Of a stretch of 64,000 nt of DNA, positions 51,727-61,615 are shown piece after piece (positions within the stretch are counted from its first letter, which is position 1; every line of letters begins with the position of its first letter). The translations under genes and the position numbers were made by a program. The notes under the pieces were generated by a model that did not search any database, had not been told where the DNA came from, and saw only the letters and a list, made by a program, of their open reading frames with translations. The DNA is from Lyophyllum atratum (Eukaryota > Basidiomycota > Agaricomycetes > Agaricales > Lyophyllaceae), in NCBI GenBank assembly GCA_014905825.1, contig JACGCN010000031.1:558001-622000 (forward strand), given 5' to 3'.

Positions 51727-54700
51727 GTTCCGTGACATCAACACCAAAGGGCGCGGTCACGGTAACTCATCTCGTGAGCGAGGAATGAGGCACATGATGG
51801 TCTCTACATGGTAGGAGTGAGGAATGAGCCACATGATGATCTTGACGTGGTGGGAGTGAGGAGTGGAGCCAAGGTTGTATTGTGTCCATCCAATGTTGAG
51901 TAGACTGTAAACATCGTGGCGGCGATAGAGAAAGTCCCGCAACGTCAGCACAAAAGCCCCCCAGCCGACAACTGGGATGTGTGAAGACATGGGTATCTGA
52001 CCATATCCAGCAAAGTGTCGAGTGACAAGTATCGCAACTACCCCGCAACATCAGCACCCAAGGTGCAGTCGCAAGACGAAAGGAGCGAGTCGCATGAGAC
52101 ATAGTAGATATGTGTGCAGCGTTCTTCCATAGGCGTCGTTAGGGATTACATTTTCTGCAACGTCAGTGTCCGCAGACATGGTCGCAAGAACACATTTCAC
52201 TCCCTTCGATGCCAACCCCATCTAAAAGTACTAAGATACAAATGACCTTGAAGTTAATTGACAAAAAGTCGGTACATCCTATACAGCACGAATGTGGGGG
52301 GAGGTGAACACTGTTGAGCGTGACACTGAGCATGGACGGATGAGCGGATTGCCATAGACCCATATTTTGGTGGAAGGCGGTCGACGAGGCCAGTCAAACG
52401 AGCTCCAGAGCATTTCAGACAAGGGTACACATGAACCAATCTGCAATCGGCGTTGGAAGGTCCTGCAACATCAACACTCAGGGCATGGTCGCAGAACATT
52501 CGAAATTGATATATCGGGGTCACCGACATGGATAGGCAAACGGTCATCTTCCAGACGTGTCAGGGGCTACGAGGCTGGACTGGGCTCCACTACGCGAACC
52601 ATTGGCGTGTTAAAGGTCCGAGATAGTCGTTGTAGGCGACTGAGAGGGCCGTTCGAGCCTTGACACCACCGAGAGGGGTATAGTTTGGATCAATGTTTCA
52701 AGGGACCTTCACTGGGCCTCCTATCATCTGAGCAGCTCGTTCTGGGCGTCGACGACGGTTCCAGGCACAGTATCGGGCAAGAGAACTTGCGGGACAGGGC
52801 TAGCCAAATGTGTTGGTCCTTTGTAGACGTCAAAGGGCCCTCAAACGTGTCGCCGAGGTCGTCGGGTCTGTTATCATCGGAACGGGTCGTTCTGGCCGCG
52901 ACGACGGATCCCAGAGGGGGAGAATGCCCCCCAGCCCTCAGGGAAGCTAGAGGCAACCCTTGCACGCAAGCTGAAGGTTCGAGCCAGATGTAATGCTGGC
53001 AATGGATGTTGGGAACGAACCCTAAGGCTTGGGAGGTCGTGATATCCCACTGAGAAGCTATGAAACCAAAGAGGAACCGGTCCTGCAACGTCAACGCCGA
53101 GGGCGTGGTTGCAAGGACGGTGCAACAAGGTGTGGGCTTTGTAGAAGGGGTGAACCATGCTGAGTGCGACACCGAGCACGAACCGACGGCCGGAATGCCA
53201 TAGACTCGCATATCGGCGGCACGCAGTCGACGAGGAGAGCCGAATAAGCCAGGATTTAGGGAAATCGCGCCAACAGTTGTTGAGATATCGTCGAAACGCC
53301 GGAAATGCACGAAATCGTGAAAGAGGGAGGACTGCTGAGCGGAATCCCATAAACCCGCATACTGGCGGGTAGCGTTTGACGAGGAGAACTAAGAACATCA
53401 AGAATCGGAGGAATTGGCGTAGCCGTTGTCAAGATACGGTCGAAACAGCAAAGAGATGCCAATGTTGACACGGCAGCGAGCCGTACTATCGCAGGTGTCC
53501 AGCTAGGAAACCTGTTCGGCACGACCGTCTGAAAGGGAACGTAATCTTGTAGACGTCCTGGAGCTTGTGAGGGGCAAAACGCGAGAGGACGTTGTTGCAG
53601 TCGCGGATAAGTGGAATATGTGGAGAACAGCTCTGCAACGTCAACACTGAAAGTGCGGTCGCGAGAGCTGAGAGACGGATGGAATCTCCATGAAGAATAC
53701 CAAAGGCCCCCCATCCAATGACTGGGACATGCAAAGACGTAGATCGCTTCTTCATATGAGCTTCCTGAGACATGAGGAAACGGGGTAATTGGAAGCGCAG
53801 GCTGGAGACCAATGATTCTCGAAAGGTAGACCTTGGAGGTGGCAGGTTTACACCACAATCTGCGCGCGTGCGTCTTGAGGTTGGCATGCACTGGTGCAAA
53901 TGGCACATCCGAAGCTAGCAGGAGATGGAATTGCAACATCAACGCTGGAGGCGTGGTCGCAAAACCCCATCCCTGTCGTAAGACGTAATAATCATCAAAG
54001 GTGTCACCAACGAGGCTGAGTCAACGGCTTTGGGGTCATCAGCCACGGCTGGCGGTCTTGGCCATGTTCGAGGGAGCGGAAACGCGAAGTACTTCAAGTA
54101 CTCAGTCATTGGCATCATGAAGGGCTAGGGAAGAGGGATCTGCAACGACAACGCATAAGGGATGTGGTCACAGAATACCCAATGTTGGCACAGTCCAGAC
54201 CGCTGGTTCTGGCGACTTCTTGAGGGGGAGGAACCGGTTCTGCAACATCGTCGCCAACTAGCATGGTCACAAGAACCAGTTTCAGAGCGGTGCTAGCGCT
54301 AACAGACTTGTAGGTCTGACAGTGTTGACCGTCTTCCACTCCCACAGGCGTCATCCGGGATTCTGTTTCTGCAACGTCAACGTCCGCAGACATGGTCGCG
54401 AGAACGTCTTGGAACAGGAGCGAGGTATGGCGGGTTGAGATTCATTAGGAAGGGAGCTGACCACGTATAGTGATTTCACTCTGCTCCATGCCAACTCTCC
54501 CTCAAGTACTAAGATACTGATGACTTCGAAGCCAATTGACAATGAGTCAGTCCATCGTAGAAGTCCCGGAAAACGGGGCTGTAGGCTGCATTGAAGTAGG
54601 TAAACTAGACTCAGTGGCCGCAAGCTTGCGAGGCATGCCGCAACAACACTTGAGGAAGATGGAGACAGACAGACACCACTTGATATTCTTGATTCGCTCA

Positions 54701-56580
54701 TTGACGGCGGAAATCGGTGACCTAAGGGCTGGAGATACATTTCGAGTAACTTATTGTCACACCGATATTCGAGCACTGGAACATGAATATATTGCACAAT
54801 GCATTCGGTTCTGCAACTTCAACGCGCGTAGCGGGTCGCAGAACAGCACCGAACATGATTCCGAAAGGTCCAAAGGAGCTGTAATGTTCATGGGGCGATG
54901 GCGAGTTGCATGTGACATTCATAGAAGGTTCCAGGGCGCCGGCAAAGGTGAATTTTGCCCCCCAGTCGTCATAGTACGCGGCAAATTGCCGCATAGGTCG
55001 CCAACAAAGCTGAGTCGACCTGATAGGAGTCGTATGTCGCGGTAGTACGCCTTGCTGTGGCCTTGGAGCTCTCAGCTAGCCCAGACAGCACAGGGCTATC
55101 GATCCGCACGAGCTGGTGGCTCAGTGAGCAAACAGGGCGCATGCCTGGGTTCTCGAGAACGTCTGGAGGGGTCCGAATGTGATCCGGGTTGCACACGAGA
55201 GACTGCTTGTCGTTGCGGAAGGTCAAGGAGCCGTTAAATTTGGTTCTGTAACGTCAACGCCAGGGGCGTGGTCACAGAACCTTTGAAGTCGATGGACCGT
55301 GGGCGCTTGACTGGGATAGGCCTCCCAGCCGTCGTGATGGACATTGAGGATGACCGAAACATTGTCCGAGCGTTGATTCACGCATTTGCAGCGGAAGGCG
55401 GTGAACAGATGGTAGGAGACGCCTGTCGTCAGCCCCAAAGAGTGTCCACGGGGCGCGAACGAAGCGATTGGCGTTGAGGAATCGCCGAATCTGACAGGTG
55501 GTCTTGAGGATGATCTGGATCCCGAAATGTGTAGTCAACAGCCGTCGCAGGCCTTGTAACGTGCTCTGAAGCCGCTTAGCGGGTCAGGGCAGCTCGAGGC
55601 AGCCCATCCACTCTTGCTGAAGGGTTCAGAACGAGTTGGAACATTGGAGGGGCGTGGAGGATGTGTGGGGGATGTTGCGTCATCACGTTGGGAGCTGTAT
55701 GTGGTAGCCGGCGTTCTCGATGACGTTACGGGCGAGCAATCGCAAGGCTGGAAGCCTTCCAACCTCCAGGGCGTCCCCGGTGAAGAGGGCACGCGTGAAG
55801 CGCGTGGGGCAAGGCACCTGGCGAGACTGGTCGGACGTGACCAACAGTCTTGCATCGAACGTGTCGTCACCATCCAAAAGTGATGTCCTGGGCATCAAGG
55901 AGAGGTCCCTAAGAGGGCCGAGACTGGCGAGGCACGACCAACGTCATTAGTCAGTGATCTCGAGGAGGAAACGTTCTGCAATGTCAACGCCGAAGGCGGG
56001 TCGCAAGAACGGCGTCATTGAGCGTGAAGACGCGAAGACCGAGTCGTTGCTGGCCTCCAGAGCCCTCCAGGTAAGGGAAGGGGTGAGACGGTCTGCAATC
56101 GGCGCTGGGATGTCGAAGGGTCGACTGGAAGGCCAGGGACGTCGCAACTCGTGGCCGGCAGTCTTGACAGCGTTACTGGGAGTGAAAACACGAGGCAGGA
56201 GCCGTCGCTGGCCTCCAAAATGTTCCGGGAAAGGTGGACACGAGGTGTATCGTCCTGCAACGTCAACGGTCAGGGCGTGGTCGCAGAACTTTCGAAGTTC
56301 CAGTCGTTGGGCTCAGACACGCTCTGTGGCCACCCAGCGGGTCAAAGCTGCTCGAGGCAGCTCGTCCCCACTTCTGAAGGGCTCAAAGCGAGTTGGGATG
56401 CTGGAGGAACGTCGCCGAAGCTCGACGGGCGCGCTAGGAGCTGTATGTTGTAGCTGGTGGTCTTGCCGACAACACGGGGCGTGAAGACGCGAAGTTGGAG
56501 TCGTTGTAGGCCTCCAGAGCGTCTCAGGCAAAAGAAAACCAGTTCTGCAACGTCAACGCTGAGGGCGCGGTCGCAAGAAC
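51727..56580. repeat. Dispersed hairpin family, at least 14 copies
   Basis: A ~38-nt motif: outer arm GTTCTGC, linker AACGTCA, inner arm ACGCC, loop GAG, inner arm GGCGT, linker GGTC, outer arm GCAGAAC. Copies at 51727-51766, 52041-52076, 52152-52191, 52459-52497, 53080-53117, 53628-53670, 53931-53972, 54138-54175, 54236-54277, 54364-54404, 54808-54844, 55242-55281, 55972-56011, 56251-56288 and 56542-56580. All face the same way. Linkers are conserved while arms change together, for example GTCCT/AGGAC at 53080, CAGCTCT/AGAGCTG with CACT/AGTG at 53628, and GGTTCTGT/ACAGAACC at 55242. Sequences between copies are mostly unrelated. Confidence 0.88.
53080..53440. repeat. Segmental duplication inside the LTR element, copy A
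   Basis: Matches 56540-56915 in order: the hairpin, GAGTGCGACAC-like stretch, ATGCCATAGACTCG, GTCGACGAGG, AGGATTTA, ATATCGTCGAAA, AAACCCGCATACTGGCGGGT, and GGCGTAGCCGT. A third, shorter copy covers 52300-52400. The copies are diverged well beyond the LTRs, so the duplication is older than this insertion. Confidence 0.82.
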
Positions 56581-56915
56581 GGCGTAACGAAGTGGGGTTT
56601 GGTGGAAAGGTGTGCACGATGTTGAGCGTGACGTTGCGAGCGAACCGATGAGCGAAACGCCATAGACCTGTATATCGGCGGAAAGCGGTCGACGAGGCGG
56701 GTCGAACGCGCTAGGATTTAAGAAAATCGCTCCAGGGGTTGCCGACATATCGTCGAAATGGTATAAATGCGCGAAATCGTCGCTGAAGGAGGACGGCTGG
56801 GCGGAATTCGATAAACCCGCATACTGGCGGGTAGCGTTCAACGATGCGAACCCGGAGAATTAGAATTTAAAGGAATCGGCGTAGCCGTCGTCGAGATGGC
56901 GCCGAAATGGTGAAA
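56540..56915. repeat. Segmental duplication inside the LTR element, copy B
   Basis: Counterpart of 53080-53440, including the hairpin at its left end and AAACCCGCATACTGGCGGGT with its own GCCGT..-type end. Confidence 0.82.
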
Positions 56916-57796
56916 ATGCGCGGAATTGTTGATGGGGGAGAAGGAGGCGATTGCGGTGGGCTATCCAGGTATCAGTAGAACAGGAAACACGATGCCTTGA
57001 AGTTGTAAAAGAGACCTAAGGACCAGGGGCCCTGGTTCCAGCGATACGGCCCAATGTATCTGCCTCATCACAAACTCCTCTCAATTTCTCCTCAACACAT
57101 CCATATCCTTCCCAAAACCTCTTCTACTCATTCCAACAGTGAATGGGTTCGTGGTGGTCGCCTTGGATGACAGGAAGAACCAGCTAAAGGATGCAGAGAG
57201 GTGAGGAAGATGGCAAGGAAGATGGTTCAGAGTTGAGCATGAGGTAACCCTAACATAGGGTTGCTCAATGCTGTGGCCCAGGCAAATGTTGAAGGCTCGT
57301 CGAAAGGTGTAGGCACGGTGTCTTGAGTTCGCAAGTGTGAAGGAGCGAGCTGGAGACGCGAGATGAACCTTGAATCTCGCGGTACTTCAAGCTTTCGAGA
57401 GCCAATGATCAGGTCATGGAATATGAATGTTTTTATCAAGTTTTTATTGAGTATTGTAGAGTGAGCCGTGTGTCGAAGTGTCGAATGCGACTACGGCGGT
57501 TGGGGGTGCAGACTGAATATGAAGGATTTGACGAATGGAGAGTCTCGCGACGGCAGGTTTGCACCACAATCCGCGCGAGAGACGAAATCAGAGGTCGCGA
57601 GCGATGCAAAGCATGCCGCAACATCATCTGACAGGAAAGTATGTATCTTCGGGGGTCGCTCGCCGCGCGAGGCGAGCAGCAACATCACCTGAGGATGTAT
57701 GAACACTTCTCAGAGGTCACAAGCTGCACGAAGCAGCTGTAACAACATCTGAGGATAGACTATAATAAAACCAGGACTTCAACCAACTTGATTGAA

Positions 57797-57815
57797 GTCC
57801 GCGGTGCCCCCACCA
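57797..57815 (-). other. Putative primer-binding site
   Basis: Minus strand reads TGGTGGGGGCACCGCGGAC one base after the TCACA end of the right LTR, starting with TGG as required for pairing to a tRNA 3' CCA end. The tRNA species is not identified. A 9-bp hairpin (GGACTTCAA/TTGAAGTCC, about 57774-57800) overlaps its inner edge. Confidence 0.5.
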
Positions 57816-57816
57816 T

Positions 57817-58235
57817 TGTGATGCCTGGCGGTGACATCGGGCGTCCACGGACTTCTCGTTGGTCGAAGCTGGGTCCGAGAGGCAGAGCTGCGGGGTGGGT
57901 CACCTGTTGAGGTTCCCAGTCCACGCGTGCTCCGGGCGCGATGGCGGTCGCGCCTAGCTGCAACCCTGCTAAGGGGCAATGTCGTCCTTTGCAGGACTCT
58001 TGTGACCCTAGAGGAGGGGTGCTGTCACCCTACACAGGGGCGGCGGTGTACGCGATGTACCGTAGGTGAGCACGGGCTCGGAGATCCTTAGGGAGGGTCG
58101 ACGAGGGGGTAAAAGTGTGCTTGTTGTATTCTAAGGAAGTTCTCGGAATACAATATGTGCTGACTAATTGTATGCTACTGTTGTCCATGGCCTTTGGGCA
58201 TGTCTAGTGGCCCAGTCCAATACACCACCGTCACA
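57817..58235 (-). repeat. LTR (right copy, 419 bp)
   Basis: Same sequence as 50306-50724 as far as I can see, including the words CGGGCGTCCACGGACTTC and TTGTTGTATTCTAAGGAAG. The 5' LTR in the inferred minus orientation. Confidence 0.93.
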
Positions 58236-58240
58236 TTATG

Positions 58241-58960
58241 TAGAGTATACGTAGAGTCCATGAGCAGAAGTTGTAGAGCTTCAAGTACCAAGTTGTGTGG
58301 AGCTTATGTAGAGTCTAAGTAGAGTCTATAAGCAGAAGTCAGAGAGCTTCAAGTACCAAGTCCTGAGGGGTTTATGTAGAGTTTACGTGGAGGCTATATA
58401 GAGTATACGTAGAGTGTATGAGTAGACGTTGGAGAGCAAGTACCAAGTTGTGAGAGGTTTATGTAGATTCTACGTAGAGTTTACATAGAGTTTCAAGTAC
58501 CAAGTTGTGAGAGGTTTATGTAGATTCTACGTAGAGTTTACATAGAGTTTCAAGTAGTTTCAAGTACCAATTTGTGAGAGGTTTATGTAGAGTCCACGTA
58601 GAGTCTACGTAGAGTGTATGGATAGACGTTGGAGAGTTCCAAGTACCAAGTTGTGAGAGGTTTATGTGGAGTCCACGTAGAGTCTACGTAGAGTGTATGG
58701 ATAGACGTTGGAGAGTTTCAAGTACCAAGTTGTGAGAGGTTTATGTAGAGTCCACGTAGAGTCTACGTAGAGTTTCAAGTACCAAGTTGTGAGAGGTTTA
58801 TGTAGAGTCCACGTAGAGTCTACGTAGAGTATATGGATAGACATTGGAGAGTTTCAAGTACCAAGTTGTGAGAGGTTTATGTGGAGTCTACGTAGAGTCT
58901 ACATAGACTCTACACAAAGAAATACCAAGTTATGTAGAACCTACATGTAGTCTCTATGGG
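58241..58960. repeat. KDZ subterminal repeats, right block
   Basis: About seven to eight units of ~70-110 bp: CAAGTACCAAGTTGTGAGAG, GTTTATGTAGAGTCCACG, TAGAGTCTACGTAGAGT, GTATGGATAGACGTTGGAGAG. Some adjacent units are nearly identical (58640-58860), so the array expands by recent duplication. Confidence 0.9.
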
Positions 58961-59096
58961 TTTGATAGGTCAGTATAAGCTCACTGTGATCCTTATGTGA
59001 TTAGAAGAACTTCTCAGCAGTTTAAACTATATTCAGCACAGAGGTCTGTTGGTACACAAAATTAACAAGCAAGGAACAACTGTATACAAGTATTCA

Positions 59097-60071
59097 TCAA
59101 ATATCCTCAACATCCATATCCACATCATCATCCTCATCCTCCTCCTCTTGACTATTTCCTTGCTTTCCTGTTTCCCTGGCCTTCTGTAATGCAATAACCT
59201 TTTTAGTGTGTAAGAAAAGTAGAGCATGCAATGTCCAGTTGAAGTTGTCCACTGTCATTTTATTCAAAATAGCCTGAAACCCACCCAGCCAAGCATTCAA
59301 TTGTTCACATGCCTTTTGTAAACCATCAATATCTGTGGATGCCAAATACAAAGCCCAGTCATACCTGTGTATTGAATGCCCTTTTGTAATGCTGACGTCC
59401 TTGCCTATCGGTCTCCACCAAAACTAGATTGGGTGCAGATCCATTAAGAGGAGCAGGATTACACCATTTTCGGCACAAATAATCGGTAGTCCGGTGGTTG
59501 ATGTAGTGGTATGCATCAACAATAAATCGAGTTGTTTCTTGCCAGATATCCCAGAATCCATTGTTGATTGCTGTCCGGAGTACAAGGCATGCTTTGTCTA
59601 TGCAGACATAATTTGGGCGCACATCAGGTGTTGGATAAACTTCATTGAGCCAATTGAGAATATTTGTTGGAGATTCAGCTTTGGCGAATTTTGTCCAAGC
59701 AATAACAACTCCACAAGGTGCACACAGAGTTTCAACACAATAGAATCGAGAAGGTGTGAAATAATTGTCACGTCCTTGATTTTCAGGAGCAGGTGTATCA
59801 TGTGGTTGATGATGTTGAGTAGTTGCTGGAAGCCATGGCTGAGCTTCTTCCTCCGCACGCCGTAGTAGTCGGCGAACTCCTAACAAAGTTTGTCGACCAA
59901 ATCTTGTTATATGCGAGGACCATCGACTTTGATGAATTTGACATGCTTTTGTTGGCTCAACTCTACTGTTGTTACAGCCCTTGATAAGACATTTGGTAGA
60001 CATGATGGCTTCATGTCTAGCACAAAACACTCCCCCTCGAGCATTGACAAGGTCTCTGGAGCAGTCTTCAA
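59097..60071 (-). pseudogene. KDZ-type transposase C-terminal part with CxC5/6-like cluster, N-terminus cut off
   Basis: Two exons, 59365-60071 and 59097-59312, joined by a 52-nt intron. Reads SRDLVNARGGVFCARHEAIM, CLIKGCNNSRVEPTKACQIH, RFGRQTLLGVRRLLRR, RFYCVETLCAPCGVVIAWTK, FAKAESPTNILNWLNEVYP, VCIDKACLVLRTAINNGFWD, FIVDAYHYINHRTTDYLCRK, then across the splice FNTQACEQLNAWLGGFQAIL and MTVDNFNWTLHALLFLHTKK, ending in an acidic tail. The C/H pattern and the DAYHY..DYLCRKWC block are those of KDZ-associated cysteine-cluster proteins. No internal lesion is seen; only the N-terminal part is missing because of the insertion at 60072. Different subtype from the KDZ gene at 42-45 kb. Confidence 0.82.
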
Positions 60072-61615
60072 GAGGACTTTACACTCCCCCTGGTTTTACT
60101 TAGACTCCACGTAGACTCTACCTAGAGTTTACGTAGAGACTACGTAGAGTCTACATAGAGTCTACCTGGACGTTATAGGCCAGACATATATTCATGTCAA
60201 CCATTGAAGTCTACATAGACCCCACATAGACTCTACGTACAGTAGAATCCTTTGTAGAGTTACGTGGAGTCTACCTAGAGCACTATACAAGGAGTTTAGG
60301 TAGAGGCTAGGTGCACTCCACATAGAGTAGACTCTATGTAGACTCCATGTAGGTTTTACATGGAAGTTGATGTCCAATGGGTCCTGATGATAACAGGTTT
60401 CCTTATTAAGTACAAGGAAAAAAGTGCAACGCGCGAGAGTTGAACTCTCAACCCAGACACATGACGTCATGTAAAGTGTGCGCAATAAACCGTTAGACCA
60501 ACGGGTCTTCCATGGCCTATAACACATGTGCTCTAAGGTCACCCCTCGCTCGCCACCACGGCTATATCCGGCGGGGTGGGAACGTCACTCACCCGTGACT
60601 TGCCACGTCGCACTCTCACCACCACACTGCCGCCACCACCACTGCCGCCACCACCACCGCGACCGCCACCACCACTGCGACCGCCACCACCATCATCCGG
60701 CGCCGCAACGAGCACGAACAACGACGCAGACGGGCGGGTGAGGGGAAAGAGACAACGGCAGCGCGGACCCCAGGTAAGGGGAGGGCGGCAAGGTAAGCAA
60801 ACACGCCACGGCCCACCCCACCACCCCTCGCTGACCCAGCCCGTGCCACAGGCCTCGACGGTTGACTGCCGTCGTCAGCGACCGCCGGCGACCTCTAGGC
60901 GCCGCGAGCCTCGGCCACGACCACCACGACGCACGCCGCCGGTGCCACGTCACCAGCAACGGCACCAACACCGGCAACAGCAGCACCAGCAGCACCACGA
61001 GGCCCACGGGCGGCTCGACCACCACCACCACGAGCACAAGCACCACCACCGCGACCACCACCATGAGCACGCCCTCCGCCGCGCATGCCACGTCACGGGA
61101 ACCGCACCACCACCACCAATGGGCACGACCACCACCTCCATCATGACCACGCCCCCCGCCGCCACATGCCACGTCACGGGAACCGCACCACCACCACCAA
61201 CAGGCACGACCACGACCACCACCATGACCACGCCCCCCGCCGCCGCATGCCACGTCACGGGAACCGCACCACCACCACTAACGGCACCAGCCACCCCAGG
61301 ACCGCCGCACCAACGGCGACCACGAACCCCCACGACGGGCGAGGCTACCGCACGCGACCGAGAGGGACGGGCGAGGGAACGGGAGCGGGAGGGGGACGAC
61401 CAAGGGCAGACCCCAGTAGGGGGAGAGCCACCAGGTGCGTCACACGCACCGCCCGCCACGCCCGACTAACGAGGCCATCCCACAGACCCTGCTGCACCAC
61501 CCCAGGACCCGACGCCCGCCACGTCACAAAGCCACCGCCCCACTCGCAAACCCGCATCCAACCGCCGCCCCCGTCGGACGCGCCCATCACGCCTCGCGCC
61601 CACCGCATCTCACGT
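60072..61615. mobile_element. KDZ-type non-autonomous element, left part
   Basis: Starts GAGGACTTTACACTCCCCC inside the KDZ ORF (putative 8-bp flank GTCTTCAA at 60064-60071). The order of modules is the same as in 25308-27223: terminal repeat, subterminal TCTACGTAGA-type words (60100-60370), tRNA-like segment, and C-rich CACGTCAC core (60545-61610). The right terminus is missing; Gypsy sequence begins at about 61616, so the element is truncated or itself interrupted. Confidence 0.7.
60428..60515 (-). other. tRNA-like segment in the KDZ-type element
   Basis: Minus strand has CCCGTTGGTCTAACGGTTT (D-arm/A-box-like) and GGTTGAGAGTTCAACTCTCG (T-arm/B-box-like). It occupies the same module position as 25655-25737 but with different sequence. 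Not a good functional tRNA. Confidence 0.4.

Larger units (their letters stand above)
50306..58235 (-). mobile_element. Young non-autonomous LTR retrotransposon (LARD-like), 7.9 kb
   Basis: Two direct 419-bp LTRs that look identical flank a 7.1-kb interior. TTATG (50301-50305 and 58236-58240) is the 5-bp target duplication. Next to the right LTR, on the minus strand, TGGTGGGGGCACC is a plausible tRNA primer-binding site. Next to the left LTR the minus strand has CATGGGGGGGCAC, a short purine tract. Orientation is therefore minus. No gag, protease, RT, RNase H or integrase motif is found in any frame; the interior is made of hairpin repeats and segmental duplications. It must be mobilised by proteins of another element. 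Confidence 0.85.
50078..60071 (-). mobile_element. Second KDZ element, split by an LTR element and cut at its right
   Basis: Terminal sequence GAGTACTTTACACTCCCCC at 50078, followed by subterminal repeats at 50120-50300. Then comes the LTR element (50306-58235, target duplication TTATG), continued subterminal repeats at 58241-58960, and a minus-strand KDZ-type transposase C-terminal ORF (59097-60071). The ORF is cut by another copy of the same terminal sequence at 60072. So the LTR element entered the terminal region of an existing KDZ transposon. The other terminus is not in view. Confidence 0.75.

Noticed and set aside
52690..53942. 206- and 228-codon minus-strand ORFs in the LTR element
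   Set aside because: They run through hairpin repeats in changing frames (the same hairpin reads in different frames in different copies), so no protein is conserved.
51727..56580. Hairpins as tRNA genes or attC-like recombination sites
   Set aside because: No A/B boxes or cloverleaf, and no integrase; spacing is irregular with no cassette ORFs.
60428..60515. Functional tRNA gene
   Set aside because: T- and D-arm-like parts exist but acceptor and anticodon arms do not pair acceptably.
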